Of a stretch of DNA of 64,000 nucleotides, positions 17,024 to 26,490 are shown one piece after another (positions within the stretch are counted from its first letter, which is position 1; each line of letters begins with the position of its first letter). The notes beneath the pieces are model-generated. The model was not told the origin of the DNA and did not search any database. It was given only the letters and a program-made list of their open reading frames with translations. Origin of the DNA: Planctomycetota bacterium (GTDB taxonomy: Bacteria; Planctomycetota; Phycisphaerae; Sedimentisphaerales; Anaerobacaceae). Both the position numbers and the translations under genes were made by a program. The stretch covers positions 1 through 64,000 of the forward strand of contig VRUL01000007.1 in assembly GCA_019456145.1 (NCBI GenBank), read 5' to 3'.

Positions 17024-17290
17024 ATGTCAATTGACCGCTCATTAAAAATCAAAGGTGCCCTCAGGAGGCACCGTAACGTTCTGACCCGCGCAGAGCGTAT
17101 AGAGAAGCTTAAAGAAGAAGAACGATGGACTGAGGAAGATTCTCTTCTTGGTCTTCCGAAGGTTGCGCACCGCAAGAGTCACGCCGGCCGAAAGGACAAG
17201 GAAGAACCAGAGAAGGAAGTTGCGGCTGCGGCTGAAGCAGGAGCCGGCGCCGAAGCGGAGGCTCCCGAGTCCAAAGAAAAACAAGATTAA
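17024..17290 (+). CDS. PVC-type small basic protein (TIGR04137-like)
   Basis: An 88-residue protein starting MSIDRSLKIKGALRRHRNVL followed by TRAERIEKLKEEERW and LLGLPKVAHRKSHAG. This matches my memory of the small basic protein conserved across Planctomycetes, Verrucomicrobia and Chlamydiae and proposed as a signature of that superphylum, thought to bind nucleic acid or ribosomes. The conserved basic part fills residues 1-60; the tail is an Ala/Glu-rich low-complexity stretch, which varies among homologs. It is the strongest taxonomic marker in the window. A terminator-like structure follows the gene. Confidence 0.85.
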   Translation: MSIDRSLKIKGALRRHRNVLTRAERIEKLKEEERWTEEDSLLGLPKVAHRKSHAGRKDKEEPEKEVAAAAEAGAGAEAEAPESKEKQD

Positions 17291-17317
17291 AAGCTTCAGA
17301 TAAATCTCAGGTTCCGC

Positions 17318-17386
17318 AAGTGGGCTCTCAAGCAGTTTTCCCTGGCGGATATAATCACTTTGCTATAAATCCGCGCCCACTTTTAT
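17318..17386 (+). terminator. Nested hairpin after the small basic protein gene
   Basis: AAGTGGGC (17318-17325) pairs with GCCCACTT (17375-17382). Inside, GCGGAT (17345-17350) pairs with ATCCGC (17369-17374). The two 3' arms are contiguous, so the helices stack, and TTATA follows. It is more elaborate than a simple terminator, with a 19-base unpaired 5' strand. Confidence 0.45.
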
Positions 17387-17470
17387 ACTGAACATAAACG
17401 AGGGTTGTATGATTTTATCACTCTTGGCCACTTACTAAGCCGCAGGCAGCATTTTTTGAGGAGAACAAGG

Positions 17471-19519
17471 ATGAGAGTGCAAGTATGTTTTTTGTTATCA
17501 GCGATTATAACATCGCTGTTGAGTTTGCCGGCGGCAGGGGAGTTTAGTGGGGGTGAAATTTGGCCGATGCCCACCTGGAAGCAGGCCACGCCGCGAGAGA
17601 TGGGAATGGATGCGGGGGTATTGGGACGGGCACGCGAGTATGCGCTGACCGGTGGCGGGTCGGGCTTTATCACTCGGCACGGCCAAGTGGTAATGCAGTG
17701 GGGTGACCAGAAGCGACGATACGACCTGAAGTCAACGACTAAAGCGATTGGCGTCACCGCAGTAGGTCTTGCGCTGAAAGATGGTAAGATCAAGAGCCTG
17801 GGTGACTTAGCTACAAAATATCATCCGAGATTTGGTGTTCCGCCAGAGTCCAACGCTGAAACTGGTTGGTTGAATAAGATAACGCTTTTTCATCTGGCGA
17901 CTCAAACGGCTGGATTCGACAAGCCGGGGGGATACGAGAAGCTGCTTTTCGAGCCGGGGACAAAATGGTCGTACAGCGACGGTGGGCCAAACTGGTTAGC
18001 TGAGTGCGTGACGCTGATCTATGGGGAAGATTTGAATACGCTTATGTTCGAGCGGGTGTTTGGGCCTATCGGTATAAAAGCATCCGATTTGACGTGGCGG
18101 AGCAATGCGTATCGGGCGAAAGAGATTGACGGAGTCAAACGGCGTGAGTTCGGCTCGGGTATCAGCGCGAACGTTAACGCTATGGCTCGGATTGGGTATC
18201 TTTATCTGCGGGGCGGGCGGTGGAAAGGTAAGCAAATCATCCCTGCATCGTTTGTCGATGCGGTGCGGACGGTGCCGCGTGCTGTTCGTGGGCTACCGGT
18301 GGTTAAGCGGGAAAGCAACTTCAACGCCTCGGACCATTATGGGCTGCTTTGGTGGAACAACGCCGACGGGACGATGGCGAAGGTGCCGCGTGATGTATAC
18401 TGGTCGTGGGGATTGTATGACAGCTTGATTGTAGTGATACCGAGCCTGGATATAGTGGCGTCGCGGGCGGGCAAATCGCTGAATAAAGAACGCAACGCAG
18501 GCTACAAATCCATTGAGCCGTTCATTGAGCCAATTGCCTTGTCTGTGATAACTGAAAACGGCAGGGCGGTTCAACCTTATCCGACAAGTCCGGTAACAAA
18601 GGGTATCGAGTGGGCAAGTGCAGGGACAATTGCGAGGAAGGCATCGGGCAGCGATAACTGGCCGATTACGTGGGCGGACGACGATAATCTATACACCGCT
18701 TATGGGGACGGGTGGGGATTTGAGCCAAAGACCAAGAAAAAGCTGAGTCTTGGTGTTGTAAAAGTCACAGGATCCCCGCCTGATTTCAAAGGTGTCAATA
18801 TCCGAACGATAAGTGGTGAGCGAGTAGGGCAGGGGGCCAAAGGTGCAAAGTGCAGCGGGATGCTTTGCGTGGAGAGTGTGCTTTATATGTTGGTTAGAAA
18901 TGTCGGCAATTCGCAAATCGCGTGGTCAGAGGACCATGGGAAGACGTGGAAATGGTGCGACTGGAAGTTTACGACGAGCTTTGGTTGTCCAACGTTTTTG
19001 AACTTCGGCAGGAATTACACAGGTGCGCGGGATAAGTTTGTATATATCTATTCGCCGGACAGCGATAGTGCTTATAAGCCGGCGGACAGGATGGTTATGG
19101 CGCGTGTGGCCAAAAATAAAATAAGAGAGCAGGGGGGGTATGAGTTTTTCAAGGGGCTTGACGGTGCCGGCAGGACGGTGTGGACTAAGGATATTGCCGA
19201 TAGGGGGGCTGTGTTTATCAATCCTGGAAAATGCTATCGCTCAGGGATTAGCTATAATGCCGGTCTGAAAAGATATTTGTGGTGTCAGACTATTTACGGC
19301 CAGGAGGATATGCGTTTTAAGGGCGGTCTTGGTATATTTGACGGAGCGGAGCCGTGGGGGCCGTGGACGACCGTATTTTATACTGAAGATTGGGACGTTG
19401 GGCCGGGTGAGACGAGCAGTTTTCCAACAAAGTGGATGAGCAGGAATGGCAAAACCTGCTATCTGGTTTTTTCAGGAGAGGATTGCTTTTCTGTGCGAAA
19501 AGGAGTATTAAAGGATTAG
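17471..19519 (+). CDS. Secreted serine hydrolase (beta-lactamase fold) fused to a propeller-like domain
   Basis: The 682-residue product begins with a signal peptide (MRVQVCFLLSAIITSLLSLP). The ATG at 17471 is chosen because GAGGAG lies eight bases upstream, while the frame itself runs back to 17405. The first half is a class C beta-lactamase/DD-peptidase-type hydrolase: S88-x2-K91 (STTK) and Y168-S169-D170, equivalent to the YxN motif. From about residue 375 a second domain follows, rich in WADDDNLYTAYGDGWG-like and AWSEDHGKTW-like turns, resembling DUF4185 or sialidase-like propellers. The fusion suggests an exported esterase or amidase with a carbohydrate-binding partner domain. The substrate is unknown. 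An MBL-fold gene follows 52 bases later. Confidence 0.85.
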   Translation: MRVQVCFLLSAIITSLLSLPAAGEFSGGEIWPMPTWKQATPREMGMDAGVLGRAREYALTGGGSGFITRHGQVVMQWGDQKRRYDLKSTTKAIGVTAVGLALKDGKIKSLGDLATKYHPRFGVPPESNAETGWLNKITLFHLATQTAGFDKPGGYEKLLFEPGTKWSYSDGGPNWLAECVTLIYGEDLNTLMFERVFGPIGIKASDLTWRSNAYRAKEIDGVKRREFGSGISANVNAMARIGYLYLRGGRWKGKQIIPASFVDAVRTVPRAVRGLPVVKRESNFNASDHYGLLWWNNADGTMAKVPRDVYWSWGLYDSLIVVIPSLDIVASRAGKSLNKERNAGYKSIEPFIEPIALSVITENGRAVQPYPTSPVTKGIEWASAGTIARKASGSDNWPITWADDDNLYTAYGDGWGFEPKTKKKLSLGVVKVTGSPPDFKGVNIRTISGERVGQGAKGAKCSGMLCVESVLYMLVRNVGNSQIAWSEDHGKTWKWCDWKFTTSFGCPTFLNFGRNYTGARDKFVYIYSPDSDSAYKPADRMVMARVAKNKIREQGGYEFFKGLDGAGRTVWTKDIADRGAVFINPGKCYRSGISYNAGLKRYLWCQTIYGQEDMRFKGGLGIFDGAEPWGPWTTVFYTEDWDVGPGETSSFPTKWMSRNGKTCYLVFSGEDCFSVRKGVLKD

Positions 19520-19571
19520 ATTAGTGATTGATGATTGGTTTGGATGAGATTGTGATTGAAAGGGGTAAAAG

Positions 19572-20351
19572 ATGATGAAACTAAGAACAGCGTTATTGAT
19601 GTTGGCGGCCGTTATGATAGTTACTGGTATAGGCGTAGTGGAGGGCGGCCGGGCCGGAGACAAATCTGGTAAGGCAGAGAAGAAATTTGAAGAAGATGTA
19701 ATCAAGACGAAAACCGGTGACTTGAAAATAACGTTCATCGGGCATGGGACCCTGATGTTTGTATATAAGGGAAAGGTTATTCATGTGGATCCTTATACCA
19801 GGCTGGCTGATTATTCCAAGCTGCCCAAGGCCGGCCTTATTTTGGTTACCCACGAACATCGTGATCACCTGGACACCAAGGCCATAGGGACCATCCGGCA
19901 GGAGCAGACCAAAGTGGTCTTGACCAAAGCATGCGCCGAGAAGGTGACCGGCGGCATTGTTATGAAGAACGGTGATGTGCGGACTGTTGGCGGACTCAAG
20001 ATCGAGGCGGTACCGGCCTACAATATTGTGCATAAGCGCCCAAGTGGGGAGGCCTTCCATCCCAAAGGCAGGGGTAACGGTTATATCGTGACTTTCGGCA
20101 AGACAAGAGTGTACGTGGCAGGGGACACGGAGAACATACCGGAAATGAAGAAGCTGAAGAAAATTGATATCGCGTTTCTGCCAATGAACCTGCCCTACAC
20201 GATGACGCCGGAAATGACAGCCGACGCGGCGAAGGCATTCGAGCCGAAAATTCTATATCCATATCACTACGGTCAAACAGACCCTAACAAACTGGTGGAC
20301 CTCCTGAAAGAATCAAAAAAGATTGAGGTCCGCATCCGCAAAATGAGATGA
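19572..20351 (+). CDS. Exported MBL-fold metal-dependent hydrolase (UPF0173-like)
   Basis: A 259-residue metallo-beta-lactamase-fold protein with a probable signal peptide (MMKLRTALLMLAAVMIVTGI). The metal ligands are the H94-x-H96-x-D98-H99 motif (THEHRDH) plus a later AGDTE and a final histidine in YPYHYGQT. The preceding FIGHGTLMF and DPYTR segments match the UPF0173/UlaG-type subgroup, whose members hydrolyse lactones or phosphoesters. AGGGG lies at good distance from the ATG. It is convergent with the GH32 gene at 20435. The physiological substrate is unknown; export is unusual for this mainly cytoplasmic subgroup, but a close ATG pair and a hydrophobic stretch support it. Confidence 0.85.
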   Translation: MMKLRTALLMLAAVMIVTGIGVVEGGRAGDKSGKAEKKFEEDVIKTKTGDLKITFIGHGTLMFVYKGKVIHVDPYTRLADYSKLPKAGLILVTHEHRDHLDTKAIGTIRQEQTKVVLTKACAEKVTGGIVMKNGDVRTVGGLKIEAVPAYNIVHKRPSGEAFHPKGRGNGYIVTFGKTRVYVAGDTENIPEMKKLKKIDIAFLPMNLPYTMTPEMTADAAKAFEPKILYPYHYGQTDPNKLVDLLKESKKIEVRIRKMR

Positions 20352-20375
20352 GAATTCGGCGGCCGGATTTTTCCC

Positions 20376-20404
20376 CTTCGACTTTGCTCAGTGCAGAAGG
20401 CTGC
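20376..20404. repeat. REP-like sequence between convergent genes
   Basis: It reads ccccttcgactttgctcag followed by tgcagaagg, the same cttcga...ctcag vocabulary as the elements near 327-378 and 1250-1296. CCTTC and GAAGG bound the unit and can pair. Confidence 0.4.
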
Positions 20405-20434
20405 TTTTGCTGAAGATGACAGGCGGTTGAGTGT

Positions 20435-21937
20435 TTATGCCTTTTGCCAGATTGATTTTAGCCTGTAGAGTTTGAGAGATTTTATATTTGCTTTGCCGCC
20501 GGTTGCAGAAAGATACTGTAATGTATTGTTCGTGTCGAGCGGGAAACAGAGATGTAATGAAACCCGGCCGTAGTTGGGGAAGACTTCGATGCTGGTGCGG
20601 TCGACGAGGATGTGGAGCTTTATTACACCATCGATAGGGGCCACCTTTACTTTTTTGCCTTTGCAAGTCAGCATTTTATCTTTGACATTGTAGGTCAAGG
20701 GATTGCCGCGAAGATTGAAGACAATCTCGGAGACTGAGCCGAGTTCAATTTCTGTCTGAATCTCAAAGAGTTCGGCGGATATAGCGGAGAGGAGCTTTTC
20801 TCCCGGTTGTAGAGTAGTGTCTTTCAAGTGCCAGAGCACACCTCGTAGCTTTTCTATTTCCCTAACGGGCACCCGGCAGAGGCGAATTCCTTCGGGGAAC
20901 GTGTGTAAAGTAAGTTCGCATGGAATCGACATCTGCTGATTAAAGGGCATTCCGGGGAATTTTCCGCCAGCCATCCAAGCGATCTGGATTCTTCTGCCAT
21001 CAGATTCGGGGATATCGCTGTAAGTCTGTGAAGCGTAGAAGTTTCCGACCCTGGATTCGAAGGGCCCGGCCTGCTGGTTGAATTTTCGGCCATCGAAGGT
21101 ACCGAGCAGGTATCTGCCATTTCCGCCCCAGAAGACCCAGCGTGTATTGGCGGGATCTCCATCGACTGCCAGCGGGAAGAAATCGGGACATTCGCTGCTG
21201 CCGGGTAGTTTGACATCCTGGAAGCGGGACCACTCTTTGAGGTTCTTCGAAGAGAACAAGACGAAATCGTTCTTATCAAGAAACAGTGCCATAATCCATG
21301 TTTTGGTAGGTTCGTGCCAGATGACCTTGGGGTCGCGATTGCTGGCCCGTATGTGGCCGATGACGGGATTGTTTTTGTACTTGACCCACGTCCGTCCACG
21401 GTCGTTGCTGTATGCGATGCTCTGGGTAAATGGCACTTTCTTCGGGGCGTGCGAGCCGGCCGAGGTGTAGAACGCAACGAGTACTTTTTCTGCACCGGTC
21501 TGGAAGCCGGATGTGTTGTTCCAATCGACGACGGCGGAGCCGGAGTAGATTGTTCCGAGTTCGTCTGGTTCGATGGCGTTGTGGAGTTGTTCCCAGTGGA
21601 TGAGGTCGGTGCTGACGGCGTGTGCCCAGGTCATGTTGCCCCAGTTGATTCCTGTAGGGTTGTGCTGAAAGAACAAGTGGTATTCGCCCTTGTAAAAAAC
21701 CAGGCCGTTCGGGTCGTTGGTCCAGTTTTTTCGGGGTGTAAAATGAAATTGTGGGCGATACTTTTCATTGTATAAAGCGGCAGCAGGGGGGGCCTTGCGG
21801 CTTTCGGCGGCCATGACATGATGCGGTATCAACTGCGTTAGGGCCAGCGACGCTGTGCCGAGACCGGCTTTTTTGAGGAAATCGCGGCGGTTGTGTAACC
21901 GGTTTTGATTTTCGATTTGTTGTTTTCTGGTAGCCAT
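20435..21937 (-). CDS. Exported GH32 beta-fructosidase (levanase/fructanase type)
   Basis: Glycoside hydrolase family 32, cleaving fructose from levan, inulin or sucrose outside the cytoplasm. The 500-residue protein starts with a twin-arginine signal (RRDFLKKAGLGTASLALTQ). The catalytic residues are visible: nucleophile D75 in WTNDPNG, R201-D202-P203, and the acid E249 in SECPD. The five-blade propeller is followed by the usual C-terminal beta-sandwich (about 350-500, with DRTSIEVFPNYG). GAGG lies eleven bases before the ATG. No sugar transporter or kinase lies beside it, so it acts as an isolated scavenging enzyme or feeds a system elsewhere. Confidence 0.95.
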   Translation of the reverse strand: MATRKQQIENQNRLHNRRDFLKKAGLGTASLALTQLIPHHVMAAESRKAPPAAALYNEKYRPQFHFTPRKNWTNDPNGLVFYKGEYHLFFQHNPTGINWGNMTWAHAVSTDLIHWEQLHNAIEPDELGTIYSGSAVVDWNNTSGFQTGAEKVLVAFYTSAGSHAPKKVPFTQSIAYSNDRGRTWVKYKNNPVIGHIRASNRDPKVIWHEPTKTWIMALFLDKNDFVLFSSKNLKEWSRFQDVKLPGSSECPDFFPLAVDGDPANTRWVFWGGNGRYLLGTFDGRKFNQQAGPFESRVGNFYASQTYSDIPESDGRRIQIAWMAGGKFPGMPFNQQMSIPCELTLHTFPEGIRLCRVPVREIEKLRGVLWHLKDTTLQPGEKLLSAISAELFEIQTEIELGSVSEIVFNLRGNPLTYNVKDKMLTCKGKKVKVAPIDGVIKLHILVDRTSIEVFPNYGRVSLHLCFPLDTNNTLQYLSATGGKANIKSLKLYRLKSIWQKA

Positions 21938-22098
21938 TCCTGGTTCCTCGTATGCTGAAGGGAAATCTTAAACCGAGATTTAGGTCCACTAAATCTTTAG
22001 TTCAATAGGATACCAAGTTTGCCCCTCGAATGCAAGTACAAATGGTTAAAAGATATTGGTGATTGATTATCCGGGGGATTTCAGTATTATAAGGACAA

Positions 22099-23211
22099 AT
22101 GAAAGAGATTATCGCAGACAGAACAAAATTTATCGACGCCAGCGGAATTCGAAAGGTCTTTGCGCTGGCGGCGGAACTGAAAGACCCGGTGAATTTTTCG
22201 ATAGGTCAGCCTGATTTCGATGTGCCCGATGCGCTTAAGGAGGAAGCAATCAAGGCGATTAAGAGTGGGCAAAATAAATATTCACTAACAGCGGGCGATA
22301 GTCTTCTTCGGGAAAAAATCGCCGGGCAGGTAAAAGAGGAGTTCGGCTGGGCGAAGCCTGCCGTACTTGTAACGAGCGGCGTGAGCGGAGGACTGCTATT
22401 AACGTTTATGGTGCTTGTCAATCCGGGTGATGAAGTAATTATGCCCGACCCGTATTTTGTGATGTACAAGCATCTTGTCAATATGCTGGGCGGCGCGTGC
22501 GTTTTTGTCGACAGCTACCCGGACTTTAAGCTGCCCGTCGAGAAGATAGCGGACAGTATTACGGACAAAACCAAGCTGATTATACTCAATTCTCCCTGCA
22601 ATCCGACGGGCGCGGTGTATTCGGAGCAGCGGATAAAGGCACTTGCCGAGATTGCAGACAAAAATGATGTGGTCATACTGACAGATGAAATATACGAGAA
22701 ATTTTGCTACGATGGCAGGTGCGCAAGTATAGCAACTTATTATGATAAGGTCCTTTTGCTGCGTGGTTTCAGTAAGCCTTATGGGATGACGGGGTGGCGA
22801 TTAGGCTTCGCGGCTGCTCACGAGTCTCTCGGAGACGTAATCGAAGAGATGACCAAGATACAGCAATTTACCTTTGTCTGTGCGCCTACTCCATTTCAAA
22901 AGGCAGCTATCGGGGCCCTGGATTATGATGTGAGCGACTTTGTCGACGGGTATAGAAGAAAAAGAGACCTTGTCTATGAGGGCCTGAAAGACAAATTTGA
23001 ACTTGTCAGGCCGTCAGGAGCTTTTTACGCATTCGTTAAAGCACCTGGCTGCTCGGGTACGGAATTTGTGGAGAAGGCAATAAAGAATAATGTGCTGGTA
23101 ATACCGGGCAATGTTTTCAGCGAAAAAGACACGCATTTCAGGATAAGCTATGCAACCAGCGAAGAGAAGATACGGCAGGGCGTGGAGATTTTAGGCAAAT
23201 TAGCGGGGTAG
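22099..23211 (+). CDS. PLP-dependent class I/II aminotransferase (aspartate-type)
   Basis: A 370-residue fold-type I aminotransferase. Visible are the GQPDFDVP block (36-43), PDPYF (116-120), NSPCNPTG (164-171), TDEIYEKF (195-202), and the PLP-binding lysine K226 in RGFSKPYGMTGWR. This fits the aspartate/aromatic aminotransferase subfamily (AspC/PatA-like); the acceptor cannot be assigned from sequence alone. AAGGA lies three to four bases before the ATG. TATTAT at 22086-22091 could be the -10 box. It is followed by a short hairpin and then the nfeD operon, so the two may be transcribed separately. Confidence 0.92.
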   Translation: MKEIIADRTKFIDASGIRKVFALAAELKDPVNFSIGQPDFDVPDALKEEAIKAIKSGQNKYSLTAGDSLLREKIAGQVKEEFGWAKPAVLVTSGVSGGLLLTFMVLVNPGDEVIMPDPYFVMYKHLVNMLGGACVFVDSYPDFKLPVEKIADSITDKTKLIILNSPCNPTGAVYSEQRIKALAEIADKNDVVILTDEIYEKFCYDGRCASIATYYDKVLLLRGFSKPYGMTGWRLGFAAAHESLGDVIEEMTKIQQFTFVCAPTPFQKAAIGALDYDVSDFVDGYRRKRDLVYEGLKDKFELVRPSGAFYAFVKAPGCSGTEFVEKAIKNNVLVIPGNVFSEKDTHFRISYATSEEKIRQGVEILGKLAG

Positions 23212-23222
23212 AAAATCTTGTT

Positions 23223-23242
23223 CCTAAAAGCTGAATTTTAGG
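23223..23242 (+). terminator. Short hairpin after the aminotransferase gene
   Basis: CCTAAAA (23223-23229) pairs with TTTTAGG (23236-23242) around six bases. The following GTTTG is only weakly T-rich, so termination is uncertain. Confidence 0.35.
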
Positions 23243-23271
23243 GTTTGCATTATTGAAGATATGGGGGTAAA

Positions 23272-24834
23272 ATGCCTTATATGAAAAAGTTGTTGCGGAG
23301 AATTTCGGTTATTTGCGTTTGTTTGTTGCTGGTTAGTATCCTGTGCGGGCAGGGTGTAAGCATTGGTGATGCAAATGACATCTCGCCAGAGCAGCCGAGT
23401 GTCAAAGCGGCGGTAATTGTCTGTAAGGGTATGATTGACGGGGGGTTGTATGAATCCATCAAACGCCGAACCCAAATCGCCCGCGATGAAGGGGCAGAAT
23501 ACCTTATCTACGAAATTCAAACATATGGAGGCCTGGTTTCTTCCGCGGACGATATATCCAAATTTTTTCTCAATGCGGGCAAGGAAGCACATACCGTTGC
23601 CTACATAACTACGGAGGCGATATCAGCCGGGGCAATGATAAGCGTCCATTGCCAGGATATAATAATGCTCGAGAATACCACGATAGGTGATTGCGCCCCA
23701 ATAACACTTATGCCCAGTCAAAAACTCGAAGGTGTCGAACGTGAAAAAACCGAAAGTTTTATCCGCGGCATTTTCGACCGGGCCGCGAATGCAAACGATT
23801 ATCCGCGAGCATTGCTCAGGTCAATGGTAACCATGCAAATCGAGGTATTCAGGATCAGGAATAAAACGACCGGAGAGGACGAATACTTCGAGAAAGAGGA
23901 GTTGCCTAAAGACCCGAATAAGTATGACCTCGACAATAAAAAACTGGCTGTCAGAGACGACCAGTTACTCACGCTCATCGCATCTGATGCTCTCGAATAC
24001 GGGATAGCAAGGGCGGTAGTCAAAGACCAGGCAGGTGCGTTTGAGTTTTTGGCCAAGCGTGACGGCGTAACCTTTGCAGGGGAACCTCTGGTGCTTAAGA
24101 CGCTCTGGTCTGAAGAGATGGTTCGCTGGGTGAATTCACCGGGGGTGATGGCAGTACTTGTTATGCTGGCCATGTTAGGAGTTTATATTGAATTTAACAC
24201 GCCCGGGGTAGGGCTGCCGGGACTTGCAGCGGCGATATGCGTTGCAGTTATAATCGGGAGCAAATACCTTCATGGGCTGGCAAATTGGGTGGAAGTAGCG
24301 TTATTCCTGGTGGGTGTGCTGTTGCTTATGGTGGAAATCTTCCTTTTGCCCGGGTTCGGTATCGCAGGCTTTCTGGGGATAACGTCCATATTGTGCGGCT
24401 TGTTCGGCATGCTCATCAAAAATGCACCTGATGAAGTTCCGTGGCCGCAAGATCCAATTGCCTGGAATGATTTTACCTGGGGAGTGTTAGGTTTGACGGG
24501 GGGCTTTATAGGATTTGTTTTCTTGGCGTGGCTTCTGGCAAAGTACCTGCCTAAAATGCAGTTCCTCAGCGGTATGATACTCGTGCCGAGCGTCGCCAAG
24601 CAGGGCACTGAAATGGGAGTTAATATAACGACCCTTCCCGAAAGTAAATCTATCGGCGTGATGGTAGGGGAATTAGGGGAAGTGAGCTCGATACTTCGGC
24701 CGACAGGAAAAGTACGGTTCGGAGATGCAATAGTCGACGTGGTCGCAGAAGCGGATTTCCTTGACACAGGCACGAAGGTTGAGATAATCGAAATTCACGG
24801 CAACAGAGTAGTAGTCAAAAAAGTAGAAGATTAA
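23272..24834 (+). CDS. NfeD-family membrane-bound ClpP-class protease
   Basis: A 520-residue long-form NfeD protein. A signal or anchor segment (about 12-26) precedes a ClpP-like domain (about 43-270), with the probable nucleophile S118 in TTEAISAGAM; LENTTIGDCAPI follows, as in the family. Then come four to five membrane segments (about 290-435) and an OB-fold NfeD domain at the C-terminus (about 465-520, GEVSSILRPTGKVRFGD). Long NfeD proteins cleave or tether partner proteins such as stomatins and flotillins. It is followed by a short NfeD gene and floA, the known nfeD-flotillin gene pair. GGGGG lies four bases before the ATG; a second in-frame ATG (23281) is possible. Confidence 0.93.
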   Translation: MPYMKKLLRRISVICVCLLLVSILCGQGVSIGDANDISPEQPSVKAAVIVCKGMIDGGLYESIKRRTQIARDEGAEYLIYEIQTYGGLVSSADDISKFFLNAGKEAHTVAYITTEAISAGAMISVHCQDIIMLENTTIGDCAPITLMPSQKLEGVEREKTESFIRGIFDRAANANDYPRALLRSMVTMQIEVFRIRNKTTGEDEYFEKEELPKDPNKYDLDNKKLAVRDDQLLTLIASDALEYGIARAVVKDQAGAFEFLAKRDGVTFAGEPLVLKTLWSEEMVRWVNSPGVMAVLVMLAMLGVYIEFNTPGVGLPGLAAAICVAVIIGSKYLHGLANWVEVALFLVGVLLLMVEIFLLPGFGIAGFLGITSILCGLFGMLIKNAPDEVPWPQDPIAWNDFTWGVLGLTGGFIGFVFLAWLLAKYLPKMQFLSGMILVPSVAKQGTEMGVNITTLPESKSIGVMVGELGEVSSILRPTGKVRFGDAIVDVVAEADFLDTGTKVEIIEIHGNRVVVKKVED

Positions 24835-24930
24835 AGTGAAAGTTTTTTAACAGAGCTGAAGAGCATCGAGGCCTGAGATTGCCCGGTGTGCTTAGCGGGC
24901 CTTTCAATGACCTGAAAAGGAGTAAAGCTT

Positions 24931-25428
24931 ATGTGGTGGCTTGTTTTTGCTGTTTTTTTGTATTTTGCATGTGCGGCGTTGATTATCGCGGAAGTATTTG
25001 TGCCGAGCGGTGGGATAATCAGTCTCTTTGCACTTGGGTGTTTGATTGGCGGTGCAGCGATATTTTTTGGCCACAGCACAACGGCGGGCTGGATAGGGGT
25101 CGGTACTGCCGTTGTAATGATACCATCGGCTTTGATCATTGCTTACAAAATATTCCCCAAAACGAGATTTGGCAAAAGCGTTATACTCACACCACCCGAG
25201 CGTCAGAAAGGGGATGCAATACCCGATACGGACGAATTGGGGGAGATGCTCGATGCGGTGGGTGTTGTTCTTACGCCTTTGCGGCCGGTGGGAATGTGCG
25301 ATTTTTCAGGACAAAGACTTGAATGTGTAGCCGAAGGTGGTTATGTTGATAAGGACAAGAAGGTGAAGGTTATAAATGTAGAGAGCACACAGTTGACTGT
25401 TCGTAAAATAGAAGTAGAAGAAAGTTAA
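24931..25428 (+). CDS. Short NfeD-like membrane protein
   Basis: A 165-residue protein with two hydrophobic hairpins at the N-terminus (about 3-22 and 26-65), the first containing IIAEVFVPSGG, the family signature. A C-terminal OB-fold (about 100-165, with GVVLTPLRPVGMCDFSGQR) follows. It matches short NfeD proteins lacking the protease domain. AAGGAG lies eight bases before the ATG. Placed between long NfeD and FloA, it probably helps organise or stabilise the flotillin assembly, as proposed for this family. The OB-fold duplicates the one in the preceding protein. Confidence 0.9.
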   Translation: MWWLVFAVFLYFACAALIIAEVFVPSGGIISLFALGCLIGGAAIFFGHSTTAGWIGVGTAVVMIPSALIIAYKIFPKTRFGKSVILTPPERQKGDAIPDTDELGEMLDAVGVVLTPLRPVGMCDFSGQRLECVAEGGYVDKDKKVKVINVESTQLTVRKIEVEES

Positions 25429-25443
25429 TGAAAGGGCAATAAT

Positions 25444-26457
25444 ATGTATAGCTTAACAAGTGAAATCTTAGGGGCAACCGATACCGTAAAAGCTATCGGA
25501 GTGGCACTTTTGGTCGTACTTGTCTTAGTGGTATTGGTATTTTTCCTGCTGGCGTTGAAGTTTTTCAGGTTGTGGCTGCAGGCGAAACTGTCCCGTGCCG
25601 ATGTGAAATTCTCTGAGCTTATCGGGATGTGGCTGCGAAAGGTCGATACGCGGACGATAGTGATAAGCAAGATAACGGCGGTCCAGGCGGGTCTGTCACT
25701 GACGACGCAGGACCTGGAAAGCCATTATTTGGCCCGCGGCAATGTTCCAAACGTTGTACGTGCCCTGATCGCTGCCAACAGGGCCAATATCGATTTGACC
25801 CTTAAAACAGCTACCGCAATTGACCTGGCCGGTCGCGATATTCTTGAAGCAGTTCAGACAAGCGTCAATCCGATGGTTATCGATTGCCCCGACCCTGCAA
25901 AGAGCAAAGGCACTATAGACGCCGTTGCTCAGGACGGTATCCAGTTGAAAGCGAAGGCACGGGTGACCGTGCGCGCCAATATTGAACGCCTGATCGGCGG
26001 TGCAACTCAAGAAACAATTATCGCCCGTGTCGGCGAAGGGATTGTTACAACTATCGGAAGTGCGATAACATACAAAAGCGTTCTGGAAAATCCGGATAAT
26101 ATTTCCAAGTCAGTTTTATCAAAAGGCCTTGATGCGGGCACGGCTTTTGAGATTTTATCTATCGATATTGCAGACGTAGATGTAGGCAGCAATATAGGTG
26201 CGGAACTTCAAGCTGCGCAGGCGGAAGCCGATATGCGAAGGGCAAAGGCAGAGGCGGAAAAACGCCGGGCAATGGCTGTGGCGCGCGAGCAGGAAATGCG
26301 AGCACTGGTTGTCGAAAACGAATCGAAGGTGCCGTTAGCAATAGCTGAGGCCTTCAAGAAGGGCAATCTCGGGATTATGGACTACTATCGAATGAAGAAC
26401 ATCATGGCTGATACCGGAATGCGGGACTCCATAGCAAAGCCGAAGAAAAACGAGTAG
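25444..26457 (+). CDS. floA: Flotillin-like protein FloA
   Basis: A 337-residue prokaryotic flotillin (UPF0365). One membrane-insertion segment (about 18-40) is followed by the PHB/SPFH domain ([49 protein letters not shown]) and a helical EA-rich stretch ([20 protein letters not shown], about 257-276). The segments are near-identical in wording to known FloA proteins. It scaffolds membrane microdomains and modulates fluidity. In Bacillus the comparable nfeD-floA operon is envelope-stress regulated; whether that applies here is unknown. It follows the short NfeD gene by 15 bases and precedes an unknown gene by 33, so the four are likely one operon. Confidence 0.95.
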   Translation: MYSLTSEILGATDTVKAIGVALLVVLVLVVLVFFLLALKFFRLWLQAKLSRADVKFSELIGMWLRKVDTRTIVISKITAVQAGLSLTTQDLESHYLARGNVPNVVRALIAANRANIDLTLKTATAIDLAGRDILEAVQTSVNPMVIDCPDPAKSKGTIDAVAQDGIQLKAKARVTVRANIERLIGGATQETIIARVGEGIVTTIGSAITYKSVLENPDNISKSVLSKGLDAGTAFEILSIDIADVDVGSNIGAELQAAQAEADMRRAKAEAEKRRAMAVAREQEMRALVVENESKVPLAIAEAFKKGNLGIMDYYRMKNIMADTGMRDSIAKPKKNE

Positions 26458-26490
26458 TCTCGATGCGTGACGGATTTTGTGGGTAAAAAT

